A DNA stretch of 64,000 nt from an uncultured Balneola sp. Lineage in GTDB: Bacteria; Bacteroidota; Rhodothermia; Balneolales; Balneolaceae. The position numbers and the translations under genes were made by a program. The notes beneath the pieces are model-generated. The model was not told the origin of the DNA and did not search any database. It was given only the letters and a program-made list of their open reading frames with translations. Shown in pieces: positions 43,392 through 53,638 of this stretch (within the stretch, counting starts at the first letter, position 1; each line of letters opens with the position of its first letter). Location: assembly GCA_902529115.1 (NCBI GenBank), contig CABZVB010000007.1:1-64000 (forward strand), written 5' to 3'.

Positions 43392-45848
43392 TTGAGTACT
43401 CTTTCACCACCTTTATTTGTTGACATTGCTTACGCTTTGGCACCACGACAGCTCTATACCTACCGAGTTCCAGAAAAGTTGTATGAGCAGGTATCTATAG
43501 GAAAAAGAGTTTGGGCCCCTTTTCGAAGTTATAATGCGATAGGAATGGTAGTACGTGTTCATAAGCAAGAGCCATCCTTTGAACTTAAAGCAATACGTGA
43601 GGTACTTGATACTGAAGCTATTTTGAATGAATCGCTACTTAAGCTCACCGAGTGGATGCATCGCTTTTACTATTGTAGTTGGGGCGAGACCATTCAGGCG
43701 GTATTACCTAGCGGGCTTAATATGGTTTCAAAGCGGTATGTTCGGGTGAATTCCAATAGAGTAAAAGCCGTAGGTAAATTAAGCGTGAAAGAAAAAAATA
43801 TATGGAACTGGGTAGAGTCTTTAGCAGAAGAAGGGACATTAGAAGAACTTCGAAAGCGAAGCAGAGCTCAGGGTGACTTGGGTATTTTAAATAACTTGAT
43901 CAAGATGGGATGGTTAGAAATTTGGGAACAACCCGAGGCCAAATCTAAAGAAGCCAAAGAAATCTGGTGGGATTGGAAGGATAAAGAAGCTAAGAATAAG
44001 GCGTCGATTTTTTTTCCATCTGAAAAAAAATATAAATGGGAACAGGCTCTAAATGTAGTGAAAGGGCAATGCTTACCGGCTCGCAATCAAGACCTAAAAA
44101 TGCTAGAAAAGGTTGGAATATCTGAACTTCGAACCTTAGCCAAAAAAGGTTATTTGAGTAAGTTTGAAAAAAGCCGATTTGAAATGCAGACTCAGCAACT
44201 CTCTTACGATCCCTCTAAAATCAAAACTCTTAATGAAGAACAGTGTGTAGCAATCGATCCTGTTTTACAACAATTAGAGAACCAGAAGTTCGGCCAGTTT
44301 TTACTTTATGGCATAACGGGAAGTGGGAAAACAGAGGTATACATACACGCCATCAAAAAAGCCCAAGAATTAGGTAAAGGAGCTATTGTTTTGGTACCAG
44401 AGATTGCACTGACACCCGGTACCGTGGCTCGTTTTTATAAAATTTTTGGAGAAGATATTGCAGTTTTTCATAGTCAATTAAGCGCTTCTGAGCGTCTATC
44501 AGCCTGGAATGCGCTCAAGAATGGACAAAAAAATATTGCCATTGGCCCCCGATCAGCCCTCTTTACCCCCATTAAATCCTTAGGGCTTATAATTATTGAC
44601 GAAGAACACGATTCTTCTTACAAACAAAAAGACCCAGCACCCCGTTATCATGTTAGAGAGACGGCTATTATGCGAGCTCATATAGAAGAATCGGTTATAG
44701 TTATGGGTTCAGCTACTCCTAGTTTACAAACTCTACACCGGGTTGCTAAAGATAAAGCTACTATGCTACGCTTAAATCATCGACACGCTGAGGCCACTTT
44801 ACCCCATGTCCAAATATTAGACCTCAAGCAATACAAGTCCGCGATGAAAGGTCCTATGGCAGTGCCTACATTTTTAGCAGTCAAAGAAGCCCTTGAGCGA
44901 AATGAACAAGTTATTTTCCTGCTTAATAGGCGTGGTTTTGCCTCTTACCTTCAATGCGATGAATGTGGGCATATCCCAATGAGTCCTGATTGTTCGGTAA
45001 GTTTAACACTTCATAAGCGTAAAAATATACTTTTATGCCATTATTCCGGTTATGCACGACGCATAGATACGAATTGCGAGGCCTGCGGGTCACCTAATTT
45101 GAGTATATATGGCTCGGGTACTCAACAGGCGGAAGAACAAATTGAGGTGCTTTTTCCTGAGGCTAGAGTTTTTAGGTTTGATCGTGACAGTACATCCAAA
45201 AAAGGGGCTCATGCCAAAATTTTAGAGTCATTTGGCCAGGGTAATGCCGATATTTTAGTGGGTACACAAATTGTAGCCAAGGGGTTGGACTTCCCCAATG
45301 TGACTCTTGTGGTAGTACTCGATGCGGATACCGAACAGGCATATCCCAGTTTTCAATCCTCAGAGCGATTATACCAACTTCTCTCACAGGTTGCGGGCCG
45401 ATCAGGTAGAGGGCAGAAACCAGGTAAGGTATTTATTCAAACTCGTCAACCCGAACAACCTGCATTACAGTTTGTTCCTAGTCACGATCATGAGGGTTTT
45501 GCTCGTCATGAAATGGCCTTAAGAAAACCTTTGGATTACCCTCCATTTTCTAGACTTATAAAGTGTGTATTAAAAGGTTCAAACAACGAACAGGTTTCGG
45601 CTGCTTCTATGGTTTTATTCCAAGCATGGCAGCAGGTTGTACCGCACTGGCCATTGTTAGGACCATCCCCGGCACCCATAGAATGGATACAAGGTAAATA
45701 CTATTGGGAACTCATGGCGAAAGTAAACCCAGAAAAAGGAGCGCATTATATGGAGGCTATGTTGGACCAAGTTCTGGAAATCTACGAATTGTCTTTTCCT
45801 GAACATCGCTCGGTCCAAGTAACTATCCATGTGGACGCGATACGATAG
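43392..45848 (+). CDS. priA: primosomal protein N' (replication restart helicase)
   Basis: PriA of 818 aa. An N-terminal DNA-binding domain precedes the helicase core with Walker A GITGSGKT, DEEH box IIDEEHDSSY and GSATPSLQ, then the zinc region, GTQIVAKGLDFPNV and QVAGRSGRG. The start is the TTG at 43392 (MSTLSPPLFVDIAYA); no ATG occurs before residue 50, so the rare start is required. The zinc region keeps C522, C525, C562 and C565 (site 1), but at site 2 only C534 and C549 remain; the two others are Ser531 and Ser552. It lies upstream of scpB. Confidence 0.94.
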   Translation: MSTLSPPLFVDIAYALAPRQLYTYRVPEKLYEQVSIGKRVWAPFRSYNAIGMVVRVHKQEPSFELKAIREVLDTEAILNESLLKLTEWMHRFYYCSWGETIQAVLPSGLNMVSKRYVRVNSNRVKAVGKLSVKEKNIWNWVESLAEEGTLEELRKRSRAQGDLGILNNLIKMGWLEIWEQPEAKSKEAKEIWWDWKDKEAKNKASIFFPSEKKYKWEQALNVVKGQCLPARNQDLKMLEKVGISELRTLAKKGYLSKFEKSRFEMQTQQLSYDPSKIKTLNEEQCVAIDPVLQQLENQKFGQFLLYGITGSGKTEVYIHAIKKAQELGKGAIVLVPEIALTPGTVARFYKIFGEDIAVFHSQLSASERLSAWNALKNGQKNIAIGPRSALFTPIKSLGLIIIDEEHDSSYKQKDPAPRYHVRETAIMRAHIEESVIVMGSATPSLQTLHRVAKDKATMLRLNHRHAEATLPHVQILDLKQYKSAMKGPMAVPTFLAVKEALERNEQVIFLLNRRGFASYLQCDECGHIPMSPDCSVSLTLHKRKNILLCHYSGYARRIDTNCEACGSPNLSIYGSGTQQAEEQIEVLFPEARVFRFDRDSTSKKGAHAKILESFGQGNADILVGTQIVAKGLDFPNVTLVVVLDADTEQAYPSFQSSERLYQLLSQVAGRSGRGQKPGKVFIQTRQPEQPALQFVPSHDHEGFARHEMALRKPLDYPPFSRLIKCVLKGSNNEQVSAASMVLFQAWQQVVPHWPLLGPSPAPIEWIQGKYYWELMAKVNPEKGAHYMEAMLDQVLEIYELSFPEHRSVQVTIHVDAIR

Positions 45849-45945
45849 GCAGGATAAAGACGCTATTACTTCTATGCAATAAAGCTAAAAGGGTGTTAAA
45901 TTGCGTCTATTATGCAATCGTGTAGATTAATTAAGTATTTCAGGC

Positions 45946-46707
45946 ATGCAGGATTATGAATTTATAGATGGAAGTCGACTCTCTTCAGTAATAGAAGCTC
46001 TTATTTTTGCTAGCAATGAACCCCTGAGTGCATCTAAAATTCGCAAGGTCATAATTGATAATGAGCAAAATATCGAAATCTCTGAGGAGACTGTGGATGA
46101 ATTTATTCAATTACTAAACCAGCGATATGAAGAAAGTGGTTGTAGTTTTCGCATTGAACGTATTGGTGGTGGATACACATTTTTGACTCAAAAGAAGTAT
46201 CACTATTGGTTAAGTGTTTTTCAGCATGAAAATGCCTACAGAAAATTATCTCAATCGGCCACAGAAACTTTGGCAATCGTAGCGTATCGGCAACCGATTA
46301 CCAAACCTGAAGTAGACCAAATCAGAGGGGTAGACTCTGGATATATTTTACGTCAGTTAATGGAAAAAGCCCTTATTGAGGTAGCTGGTAGAGGAGATGG
46401 TCCTGGAAAGCCGTTGGTATACAAGACCAGTCGTCATTTTTTAAGACACTTTGGACTTAATTCAGTTCAAGATTTACCAAAACCCAGAGAAATTGAAGAG
46501 ATTCTGAAGGATGATGACATGGCCGAACATCGGCAACTACTTATGTCACGACAGTTGATGTTAGAGGCTGAGGAGGAAAATCGGATCGAGATAAAAGGTG
46601 ATATTTACGAAGACAATGACGAAGGAATAGCTCAAAAGTCAAATGAGAAACCACATAAAGCCTCAACTGCTAGTGAACCCAACATCACTGCTGAAGAGGA
46701 TAATTAA
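45946..46707 (+). CDS. scpB: segregation and condensation protein B
   Basis: Kleisin-associated winged-helix protein of the SMC-ScpAB condensin, 253 aa. It starts DGSRLSSVIEALIFASNEPLS and has the conserved SATETLAIVAYRQPITKPEVDQIRGVDSGYILRQL (cited as AIVAYRQPITKPE and IRGVD). A long acidic C-terminal tail of about 60 residues follows. scpA is not in the window. The rluB-type gene starts 2 nt after its stop, a common scpB-rluB order. Confidence 0.94.
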   Translation: MQDYEFIDGSRLSSVIEALIFASNEPLSASKIRKVIIDNEQNIEISEETVDEFIQLLNQRYEESGCSFRIERIGGGYTFLTQKKYHYWLSVFQHENAYRKLSQSATETLAIVAYRQPITKPEVDQIRGVDSGYILRQLMEKALIEVAGRGDGPGKPLVYKTSRHFLRHFGLNSVQDLPKPREIEEILKDDDMAEHRQLLMSRQLMLEAEEENRIEIKGDIYEDNDEGIAQKSNEKPHKASTASEPNITAEEDN

Positions 46708-46709
46708 CA

Positions 46710-47531
46710 ATGAGCTTACGATCGATCCCTAAAAAAGGGGAACAATTCCGATTAAATAAATTTATTGCTCAATCGGGACTATGCTCTAGGCGGGAGGCAG
46801 ATGTTCGTATTGCAAATGGTGAGGTCACTGTCAATGGAAAGTTAGTAACAGAGATGGGATTAAAGGTGACTATGGAGGACAAGGTGGAGGTTGAGGGAAA
46901 GGCACTAAATCCTGAACCACCAGTGTATCTATTACTAAATAAACCCAAAAATACCATAACAACCACATCCGACGAACATGGCCGAAATACCGTGATGGAT
47001 GAGATTGAGCATGCTACGGGCTACAGAGTGTATCCAGTGGGGCGATTGGACAGAAACACCACAGGCATGCTTTTGCTGACAAATGATGGAGATTTAGCTT
47101 ATCGCCTTATGCACCCTTCATACAAAGTTCGTAAGACATATGAAGTGGTAAGTGAACGAGCGTTAACCGATGATGAATTGGCCGGATTTCAAAAAGGTGT
47201 CCCACTGGATGATGGTGTTGCGAAAGCTCATAAAGTTCAAGGATTTGCAGATACCCCGGATCGGTTTCAACTGTCCGTATTTGAAGGAAGGAATCGTCTA
47301 ATTAGACGTATGGTAGAATATTATGGGACTAAAGTGACTAAACTAAAGCGAATTCAGTATGCGGGATTAGATTTAAAGGGAGTATCTCCTGGCCGTTGGC
47401 GCTTCCTGCGTGACAAAGAGATTACTGATTTACGTGTTTTGGTTAAACTGAAACCATTGGGAAAAGTGGTAACAGTCAAAAAATCAGCTTTAAATAACTC
47501 AAAAAAAAACAGAAAGCGTAAAAAGCATTAG
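46710..47531 (+). CDS. rluB: RsuA/RluB-family pseudouridine synthase
   Basis: Pseudouridine synthase of 273 aa acting on 23S rRNA. It has an S4 domain (FRLNKFIAQSGLCSRREAD, residues about 12-30, to VTVNGK) and a catalytic domain with PVGRLDRNTTGMLLLTNDG, in which the Asp of GRLD is the nucleophile. The RRMVEYYGTKVTKLKRI motif is typical. The C-terminus is a lysine-rich tail. It is coupled to scpB by a 2-nt gap. RluB rather than RluE/F is inferred from the S4 domain and the neighbour. Confidence 0.92.
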   Translation: MSLRSIPKKGEQFRLNKFIAQSGLCSRREADVRIANGEVTVNGKLVTEMGLKVTMEDKVEVEGKALNPEPPVYLLLNKPKNTITTTSDEHGRNTVMDEIEHATGYRVYPVGRLDRNTTGMLLLTNDGDLAYRLMHPSYKVRKTYEVVSERALTDDELAGFQKGVPLDDGVAKAHKVQGFADTPDRFQLSVFEGRNRLIRRMVEYYGTKVTKLKRIQYAGLDLKGVSPGRWRFLRDKEITDLRVLVKLKPLGKVVTVKKSALNNSKKNRKRKKH

Positions 47532-47812
47532 TTCTTACATTTAGGATTCTTACAATTTGACAAGGATTTATTTTATCGGCGTGGTCTCTTTTAATCTCAT
47601 TTGTATTTAATATACTTGTTATTTCGAATTAAGCTATTCATTTTGTGACCTTGATTACAGTATGGTATATTGAATGGCTGAAATGGTTTAGCTTGTTACT
47701 TTAGATACTTTTAGTGAAGCACCTTTTTCAGTTTATTAAATAGAATAAATCTGTTAATTAGAACGGGAAGTTAAACACCTGTTCATTATTAAAAATAACA
47801 AAATCCATTAGC

Positions 47813-50293
47813 ATGAACTACGGTAAACCAACAATGTGGCGTTTGGCCATACTATTTATTATATCAACATTCACCTTTACGGCTTGTTCGACCTTTAAAA
47901 AAGCAGAAGCGCCAACACCTAAGGCCAGCGCACCAAAACCATCTTCTAAAAAAGGGGATATGAAGGCCTTTACCGATGTAATAACAGATAAAGCAATCTC
48001 TGATGAGGGGGTATTTACAGTCCATAAAGTAGATGAAAAGTATTATTTTGAGATTCCTAAGGAAATACTCGACCGAGAAATGCTATTGGTTAGTAGAGTG
48101 GCAGGAACAACACAAAATCTTAGCTTTGGTGGGGCCGGGCAAAAAGCTCGTTCACAGCAGGTGATTCGGTGGCAGCAAAAAGAAAAACAAGTACTTTTAC
48201 GCCATGTATCATACTCGAGTGTAGCTGATGCTGATGATCCAGTTTATAATTCTGTTAAAAACAACAATTTTGAACCTGTAATTGAGACTTTTAAAATCGA
48301 GGCTATGAGCGATGATAGTTCTTCTATAGTTATTGACGCCTCTGGTCTGTACACTTCTGACATACCTTTGTTAAGTGGATTGAGTTCATTTCAGCGTAGA
48401 AATTTTCAGGTAAGAAGGCTAGATGGCTCAAGAACCTTTATCGAACGAATGGCTAGTTATCCAGAGAATTTAGAAGTACGACATGTGTTAACATATGATG
48501 CAGCAAGTCCACCAGATGATGCAACAACTGGAACAATTTCCTTAGAAATGAATCAATCGATGATTCTTTTGCCAGAAGAACCTCATACACCTCGAAATCA
48601 CGATATGAGAGTAGGCTATTTCTCGATTTCACAATACGATTATAGTTCAGAAAAACATCGAGCGGATCAAAACAGATATATTACTCGTTGGAAATTAGTT
48701 CCATCAGACAAACAAGCATATTTACGTGGAGAGTTAGTTGAGCCTGAAGAGCCTATCGTTTATTATTTAGATCCGGCCACCCCTGAAAAGTGGAGAACAT
48801 ACCTCATTCAAGGAATTGAAGATTGGAATGTTGCATTTGAAGCTGCTGGCTTTAAGAATGCCATTATTGGTAAAGAAGCACCAACACCTGAGGAAGATCC
48901 AGAATTTTCTCCGGAAGATGTTCGATACTCGGTTATACGCTACATCACCAATCCTATCCAAAATGCACAAGGTCCACACGTGCATGACCCAAGAACGGGT
49001 CAAATCTTAGAAAGTGATATTTTATGGTATCATAACGTGATGAACCTATTACGGAACTGGTTCTTTATACAGACAGCCGCGGTAAACCCAGATGCTCGAA
49101 ATGTAGATTTTGATACTGAATTAATGGGTGAATTAGTTCGCTTTGTATCTGCGCACGAAGTTGGTCATACATTAGGTTTACCACATAATATGGGTTCTAG
49201 TGCTGGTTATACAGTTGAACAACTGCGAGATCCGGAGTTTACATCAACTCATGGTGTATCACCATCTATCATGGACTATGCGCGGTTCAATTATGTCGCA
49301 CAACCAGGCGATGGCGTTACAAATTTCTTCCCAATGGTAGGAGAATATGATATTTGGTCGATCAATTGGGGGTATAGGTGGTTTCCCGACGTGGAAGAAG
49401 CTGATGATGAAAATAAAATTCTTCATGACATGATAATGGCTAATGGCGACGATCCACTTTATTTTTTTGGGTATGCCAATGGTTCTGACCCTCGTTCACA
49501 AACTGAAGCTATAGGTGATGATGCGATGGAAGCCAGTGAATTAGGGATTGCAAATTTGGAGCGTATCACAGGTAACCTCATTGAGTGGATAGAAAAACCA
49601 GGTCAGGACTATGATGATTTAGCCGAGCTTTACAGTAATGTTATTTCACAGTGGAGACGATATATGGGACATGTTACCACTTATATTGGAGGGGTATACG
49701 AAACCTATAAAACATTTGATCAGGATGGGGTTGTCTACGAAGTTGTGGATGAAATAGATCAGCGACGATCAATGGAGTTTCTCCAAGAATATGCCTTCTC
49801 TACGCCAACCTGGGCATTTAACAGAGATATATTGGATCGCATCAATGAATCTACTGCTGTTGAAACTTTTCGCTCGGCACAGTCAGGTGTACTTAATGGG
49901 GTGCTCAATCCAGCCAGAATTGCTCGTCTAACCGAAGCAGAAACACGTACTGACGCCGATACCTATACTCTTTTTGAGATGATGGATGATTTGCGCAATG
50001 GTATATTTAGTGAATTACGTGCCAATGAAAATATAGATGTACATCGTAGACACTTACAACGAGCCTATGTAGAGCGAATGGAGTATATGATGACCCAAGA
50101 GCCATCAGGATTCTTTGGTTCACGTGTAGATGTAAGTCAATCTGATATCAGACCATCCGTACGTAATCAGCTAATTTTATTACGCAGAGATTCAGGACGA
50201 AGAATCAGTGCAGGTAATATCGATCGAAATACTCGTGTTCATTTGGAAGATATCATCGCTCGAATTGACAACATTCTTGATGAGAATGATTAA
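47813..50293 (+). CDS. zinc-dependent metalloprotease lipoprotein (DUF5117/DUF5118 type)
   Basis: Large exported protease of 826 aa. The signal peptide ends in FTACS, a lipobox. An N-terminal DUF5118/DUF5117 region (about 50-400) precedes the catalytic motif HEVGHTLGLPH (H448, E449, H452, H458) and the Met-turn SIMDYARF. Such proteins are widespread in FCB bacteria and act on periplasmic or extracellular peptides. A 103-nt gap separates it from the sortilin-like gene; joint transcription is possible. Substrate unknown. Confidence 0.9.
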   Translation: MNYGKPTMWRLAILFIISTFTFTACSTFKKAEAPTPKASAPKPSSKKGDMKAFTDVITDKAISDEGVFTVHKVDEKYYFEIPKEILDREMLLVSRVAGTTQNLSFGGAGQKARSQQVIRWQQKEKQVLLRHVSYSSVADADDPVYNSVKNNNFEPVIETFKIEAMSDDSSSIVIDASGLYTSDIPLLSGLSSFQRRNFQVRRLDGSRTFIERMASYPENLEVRHVLTYDAASPPDDATTGTISLEMNQSMILLPEEPHTPRNHDMRVGYFSISQYDYSSEKHRADQNRYITRWKLVPSDKQAYLRGELVEPEEPIVYYLDPATPEKWRTYLIQGIEDWNVAFEAAGFKNAIIGKEAPTPEEDPEFSPEDVRYSVIRYITNPIQNAQGPHVHDPRTGQILESDILWYHNVMNLLRNWFFIQTAAVNPDARNVDFDTELMGELVRFVSAHEVGHTLGLPHNMGSSAGYTVEQLRDPEFTSTHGVSPSIMDYARFNYVAQPGDGVTNFFPMVGEYDIWSINWGYRWFPDVEEADDENKILHDMIMANGDDPLYFFGYANGSDPRSQTEAIGDDAMEASELGIANLERITGNLIEWIEKPGQDYDDLAELYSNVISQWRRYMGHVTTYIGGVYETYKTFDQDGVVYEVVDEIDQRRSMEFLQEYAFSTPTWAFNRDILDRINESTAVETFRSAQSGVLNGVLNPARIARLTEAETRTDADTYTLFEMMDDLRNGIFSELRANENIDVHRRHLQRAYVERMEYMMTQEPSGFFGSRVDVSQSDIRPSVRNQLILLRRDSGRRISAGNIDRNTRVHLEDIIARIDNILDEND

Positions 50294-50396
50294 TTAATTT
50301 TATTTTCAAAAAGTCCTTTAAAGTTCGGGGATTTTTTTTACCCTTATTTTATGAAGCAATAGCGTCTATAATTATTCTAACTAAATTACTCTGATT

Positions 50397-53300
50397 ATGA
50401 AAGTTTTACCACGATTTTTCCCTTTTAATATAGCATTAGTCATTACTTTCTCAACGATGTTAAGTGCTCAGCAAGTCGATATGGAATTATTAAAATCTAT
50501 AGAACCCCGTAATATTGGTCCAGCTGGGATGTCAGGTAGGATTACCGCAATCGATGTGGTAGAATCCAATCACGATGTAATGTATGCTGGTTCTGCCTCT
50601 GGTGGGATTTGGAAATCTGAAAGTGGAGGTGTAGCCTGGAAGCCTATATTTGACGAGTATGGAGTAGCCTCTATTGGTGCAATTGATATTTATCAAGACA
50701 GTCCAGACATTGTTTGGGTAGGTACCGGCGAGGGTAATCCGCGTAACTCTCAGACATCCGGCGCTGGAGTATATCGAAGTTTGGATGGAGGGCGAAGTTT
50801 TGACTTTATGGGTCTAGAAGGGGTTCGTAATATCCACCGAATCATCGTTCATCCTAAAGATCCAAATACAGTATGGGTTGGTGGCCAGGGTGATGCATGG
50901 GCGGATAGCGAGCATCGTGGTGTGTATAAGACTACCGATGGTGGTGAGACTTGGGATAAAATTTTTTATGTAAACAGCCGCACTGGTGTGGGTGATATGG
51001 TAATGGATCCAAGTAACCCCAATAAAATCCTGGTTAACATGTGGGAATTCCGACGTTGGCCTTGGTTTTTTAAGTCTGGTGGTGAAGGTTCTGGAATGTT
51101 TATGACCTTGGATGGTGGTGAAACATGGAACGAAGTTACTGACGAAAATGGATTACCCGAAGGAGAATTAGGCAGAATGGGTATCGCATTTTCATCGTCC
51201 AAACCAAACATTGTCTACGCAATCATCGAATCCAGTGCGAATGCTATCTACAGAAGTGAAGATGGTGGTTTTACTTGGGAACAAAGACAAACCGTTAAGG
51301 ATGATCCAGATGTAGGGAATAGGCCGTTCTATTATTTTGAAATATATGTAGATCCATTTAATGAAAACCGGGTCTACAGTATCTACACTTATATGTCTGT
51401 GAGTGAAGATGGAGCGAAAAACTTTGAGAGTCTTTATCCATATTACAACTGGGTACATCCTGATCACCATGCTTTTTGGATGAGTCCAACTAATCCTGGC
51501 TTTATTGTACAAGGAAACGATGGTGGACTAAATATTTCGCATGATGGCGGCAAAACATGGCGCTTTGCGGAAAATATACCTGTGGGTCAATACTATCATG
51601 TTAGCGTAGACATGGAAATTCCATATAACGTTTATGGTGGTATGCAGGATAACGGTTCATGGGAAGGTCCTGCTTATGTTTGGAGAGAAGGGGGGATTCG
51701 AAACGCCTATTGGGATGAATTATTCTTTGGAGATGGTTTTGATGTGATGATGGATCCAAGTGACTCTCGATACCTTTATGCTATGTCACAACAGGGTAAT
51801 GTAGGAAGAGTTGACCGAGAAACTGGAAGCGCCCGCTTCGTAAAACCAACCCATCCCGATGGAGATAACTTACGATTTAACTGGAATGCAGCGATTAACT
51901 TTGATCCATTTGATAAAGAAACCGTCTATTTTGGAAGTCAGCATGTTCATAAAAGTACTGATCGAGGAGAAAGTTGGACCATAATTTCTCCAGATTTAAC
52001 TACGAACGATACAACCAAGCAAAAGCAGCATGAGAGTGGTGGTTTGACCATGGATGCCACTGGAGCTGAAAATCATACAACTATTTTAGCTATCGAGCCT
52101 AGTCCAGTTGAAGAAAACATTATTTGGGTAGGTACTGATGATGGCAATATTCAAGTAACAACCGATGGAGGGGTAAATTGGACTAATACTGCGAATAACA
52201 TCAAAGGCATTCCTCAGGGAAGTTATATAGCTCAGGTGAAAGCGTCGGCTTTCAATGCTGGAGAAGCAGTTGCGGTTATTAATAATTATCGTCGTGGAGA
52301 TTGGACCCCGTATGTAGTGCATACTACCAATTATGGAAAAAAGTGGACCAATATCGTAGAGAATAAAGGCTTAGAAGGCTACGCTTTATCCTTTGTTCAA
52401 GATTTAGTAGAACCTAATCTAATGTTTGTAGGGACTGAGTTTGGATTATATTTCACGATTGATGGGGGAGATAATTGGACACGATGGACCAATGGTTATC
52501 CAACTGTTTCTACTTATGATATGGTCATTCAACCACGTGAGCATGACTTGGTGATTGGTACATTTGGTCGTTCTTTTTGGGTCCTAGATGATATAAGACC
52601 ACTTCGAGAGTTAGCAACTGAAGGAGCAAATGAACTTGAAAAAGCTATTAAAGCCTTTGATAGTCCAGATGCTTATTTAGTAAACTGGCGTCAAGCTATG
52701 GGAACTCGATTTGCCGCCGATGCTATGTACTCGGGTGATAATCGACCTCGTGGGGCCATGATCTCCTATTCTGTGAATAAAGAGTTATCTCAAAAGTCCG
52801 AAAAAATAGATGCACCTTCTGCAAAAGGTCGTTCAAGGGCAAAAAGAGGATCGGATGAAGAAAAAGTTAAAGTGGCTATATTTAACGAATTAGGTGAAAA
52901 TATTCGCAATATTGAAGTTACTCCAGAACATAATGGTGTAAATCGTATGCAATGGGGGCTAGAACGAAAAGGAATGCAGCGCCCATCACGAAGAGCTATT
53001 CGTCCAAACATGCCAGAACCACGCGGTGGTAATGTATTGCCGGGAACTTATAAAATAGTAATGAGCTATGCTGGTAGTAAAGATTCTACCATGGTTACTG
53101 TTCATTACGATCCAAGGATAGAAATTACGATGGAAGCTCTGGAAGCTACAGCGGCACTAGAAGACGAAGGGGGAATGCTGGGAGCTGAATTAGCTGAAGC
53201 AGTTCAAAAGCTTGTTACAGCTGAATCAATTATGAAGGTAAACAAAGGAATACTAGACGCGGACCCGCGGTCTGCTGAAGATTTAAAAGCTGTGCGTAAT

Positions 53301-53621
53301 GTACACAGAACAACACATGTAAGTTTGGATGCCTTGTTTGCTCACATTTTTGGAAGTGATGATGACGAGCGTCAAGGCATTGTTCGGAATCCTGAAGTAA
53401 CAGTAATGTCAAGATTATATGGGGTTGGAAGGTATTTCGGTAATGACGTTGATGGCCCTGGAGTTACTGAGGAAAATTTACTCAGACTTGCTAGGGAAGC
53501 AGTAACGGAAGCCCTGAAGAAAATTGATGATTTCTTAAACCAAGAATGGCCTGCCTATGAGGCTGCGGTTCGAGAAGCTAATCTAAGTCCATTTAAATCC
53601 TTATCCGGCAAGGATAATTAA
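50397..53621 (+). CDS. secreted sortilin/VPS10-like beta-propeller protein (glycosyl hydrolase-like BNR repeats)
   Basis: Exported protein of 1074 aa with a Sec signal peptide (MKVLPRFFPFNIALVITFST, ending about AQQ). Many BNR/Asp-box-like repeats occur, such as SLDGGRSFDF, TTDGGETWDK, SEDGGFTWEQ, SHDGGKTWRF and TIDGGDNWTRW. These form one or two beta-propellers as in sortilin, Vps10 or sialidase-fold proteins. A long C-terminal region (from about 830) contains coiled-coil-like helices. No catalytic residues of a sialidase are evident, so a binding or peptidase-partner role is as likely as hydrolysis. The desaturase-family gene follows 17 nt downstream. Confidence 0.85.
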   Translation: MKVLPRFFPFNIALVITFSTMLSAQQVDMELLKSIEPRNIGPAGMSGRITAIDVVESNHDVMYAGSASGGIWKSESGGVAWKPIFDEYGVASIGAIDIYQDSPDIVWVGTGEGNPRNSQTSGAGVYRSLDGGRSFDFMGLEGVRNIHRIIVHPKDPNTVWVGGQGDAWADSEHRGVYKTTDGGETWDKIFYVNSRTGVGDMVMDPSNPNKILVNMWEFRRWPWFFKSGGEGSGMFMTLDGGETWNEVTDENGLPEGELGRMGIAFSSSKPNIVYAIIESSANAIYRSEDGGFTWEQRQTVKDDPDVGNRPFYYFEIYVDPFNENRVYSIYTYMSVSEDGAKNFESLYPYYNWVHPDHHAFWMSPTNPGFIVQGNDGGLNISHDGGKTWRFAENIPVGQYYHVSVDMEIPYNVYGGMQDNGSWEGPAYVWREGGIRNAYWDELFFGDGFDVMMDPSDSRYLYAMSQQGNVGRVDRETGSARFVKPTHPDGDNLRFNWNAAINFDPFDKETVYFGSQHVHKSTDRGESWTIISPDLTTNDTTKQKQHESGGLTMDATGAENHTTILAIEPSPVEENIIWVGTDDGNIQVTTDGGVNWTNTANNIKGIPQGSYIAQVKASAFNAGEAVAVINNYRRGDWTPYVVHTTNYGKKWTNIVENKGLEGYALSFVQDLVEPNLMFVGTEFGLYFTIDGGDNWTRWTNGYPTVSTYDMVIQPREHDLVIGTFGRSFWVLDDIRPLRELATEGANELEKAIKAFDSPDAYLVNWRQAMGTRFAADAMYSGDNRPRGAMISYSVNKELSQKSEKIDAPSAKGRSRAKRGSDEEKVKVAIFNELGENIRNIEVTPEHNGVNRMQWGLERKGMQRPSRRAIRPNMPEPRGGNVLPGTYKIVMSYAGSKDSTMVTVHYDPRIEITMEALEATAALEDEGGMLGAELAEAVQKLVTAESIMKVNKGILDADPRSAEDLKAVRNVHRTTHVSLDALFAHIFGSDDDERQGIVRNPEVTVMSRLYGVGRYFGNDVDGPGVTEENLLRLAREAVTEALKKIDDFLNQEWPAYEAAVREANLSPFKSLSGKDN

Positions 53622-53638
53622 ACAGGCAAAAAAACACG

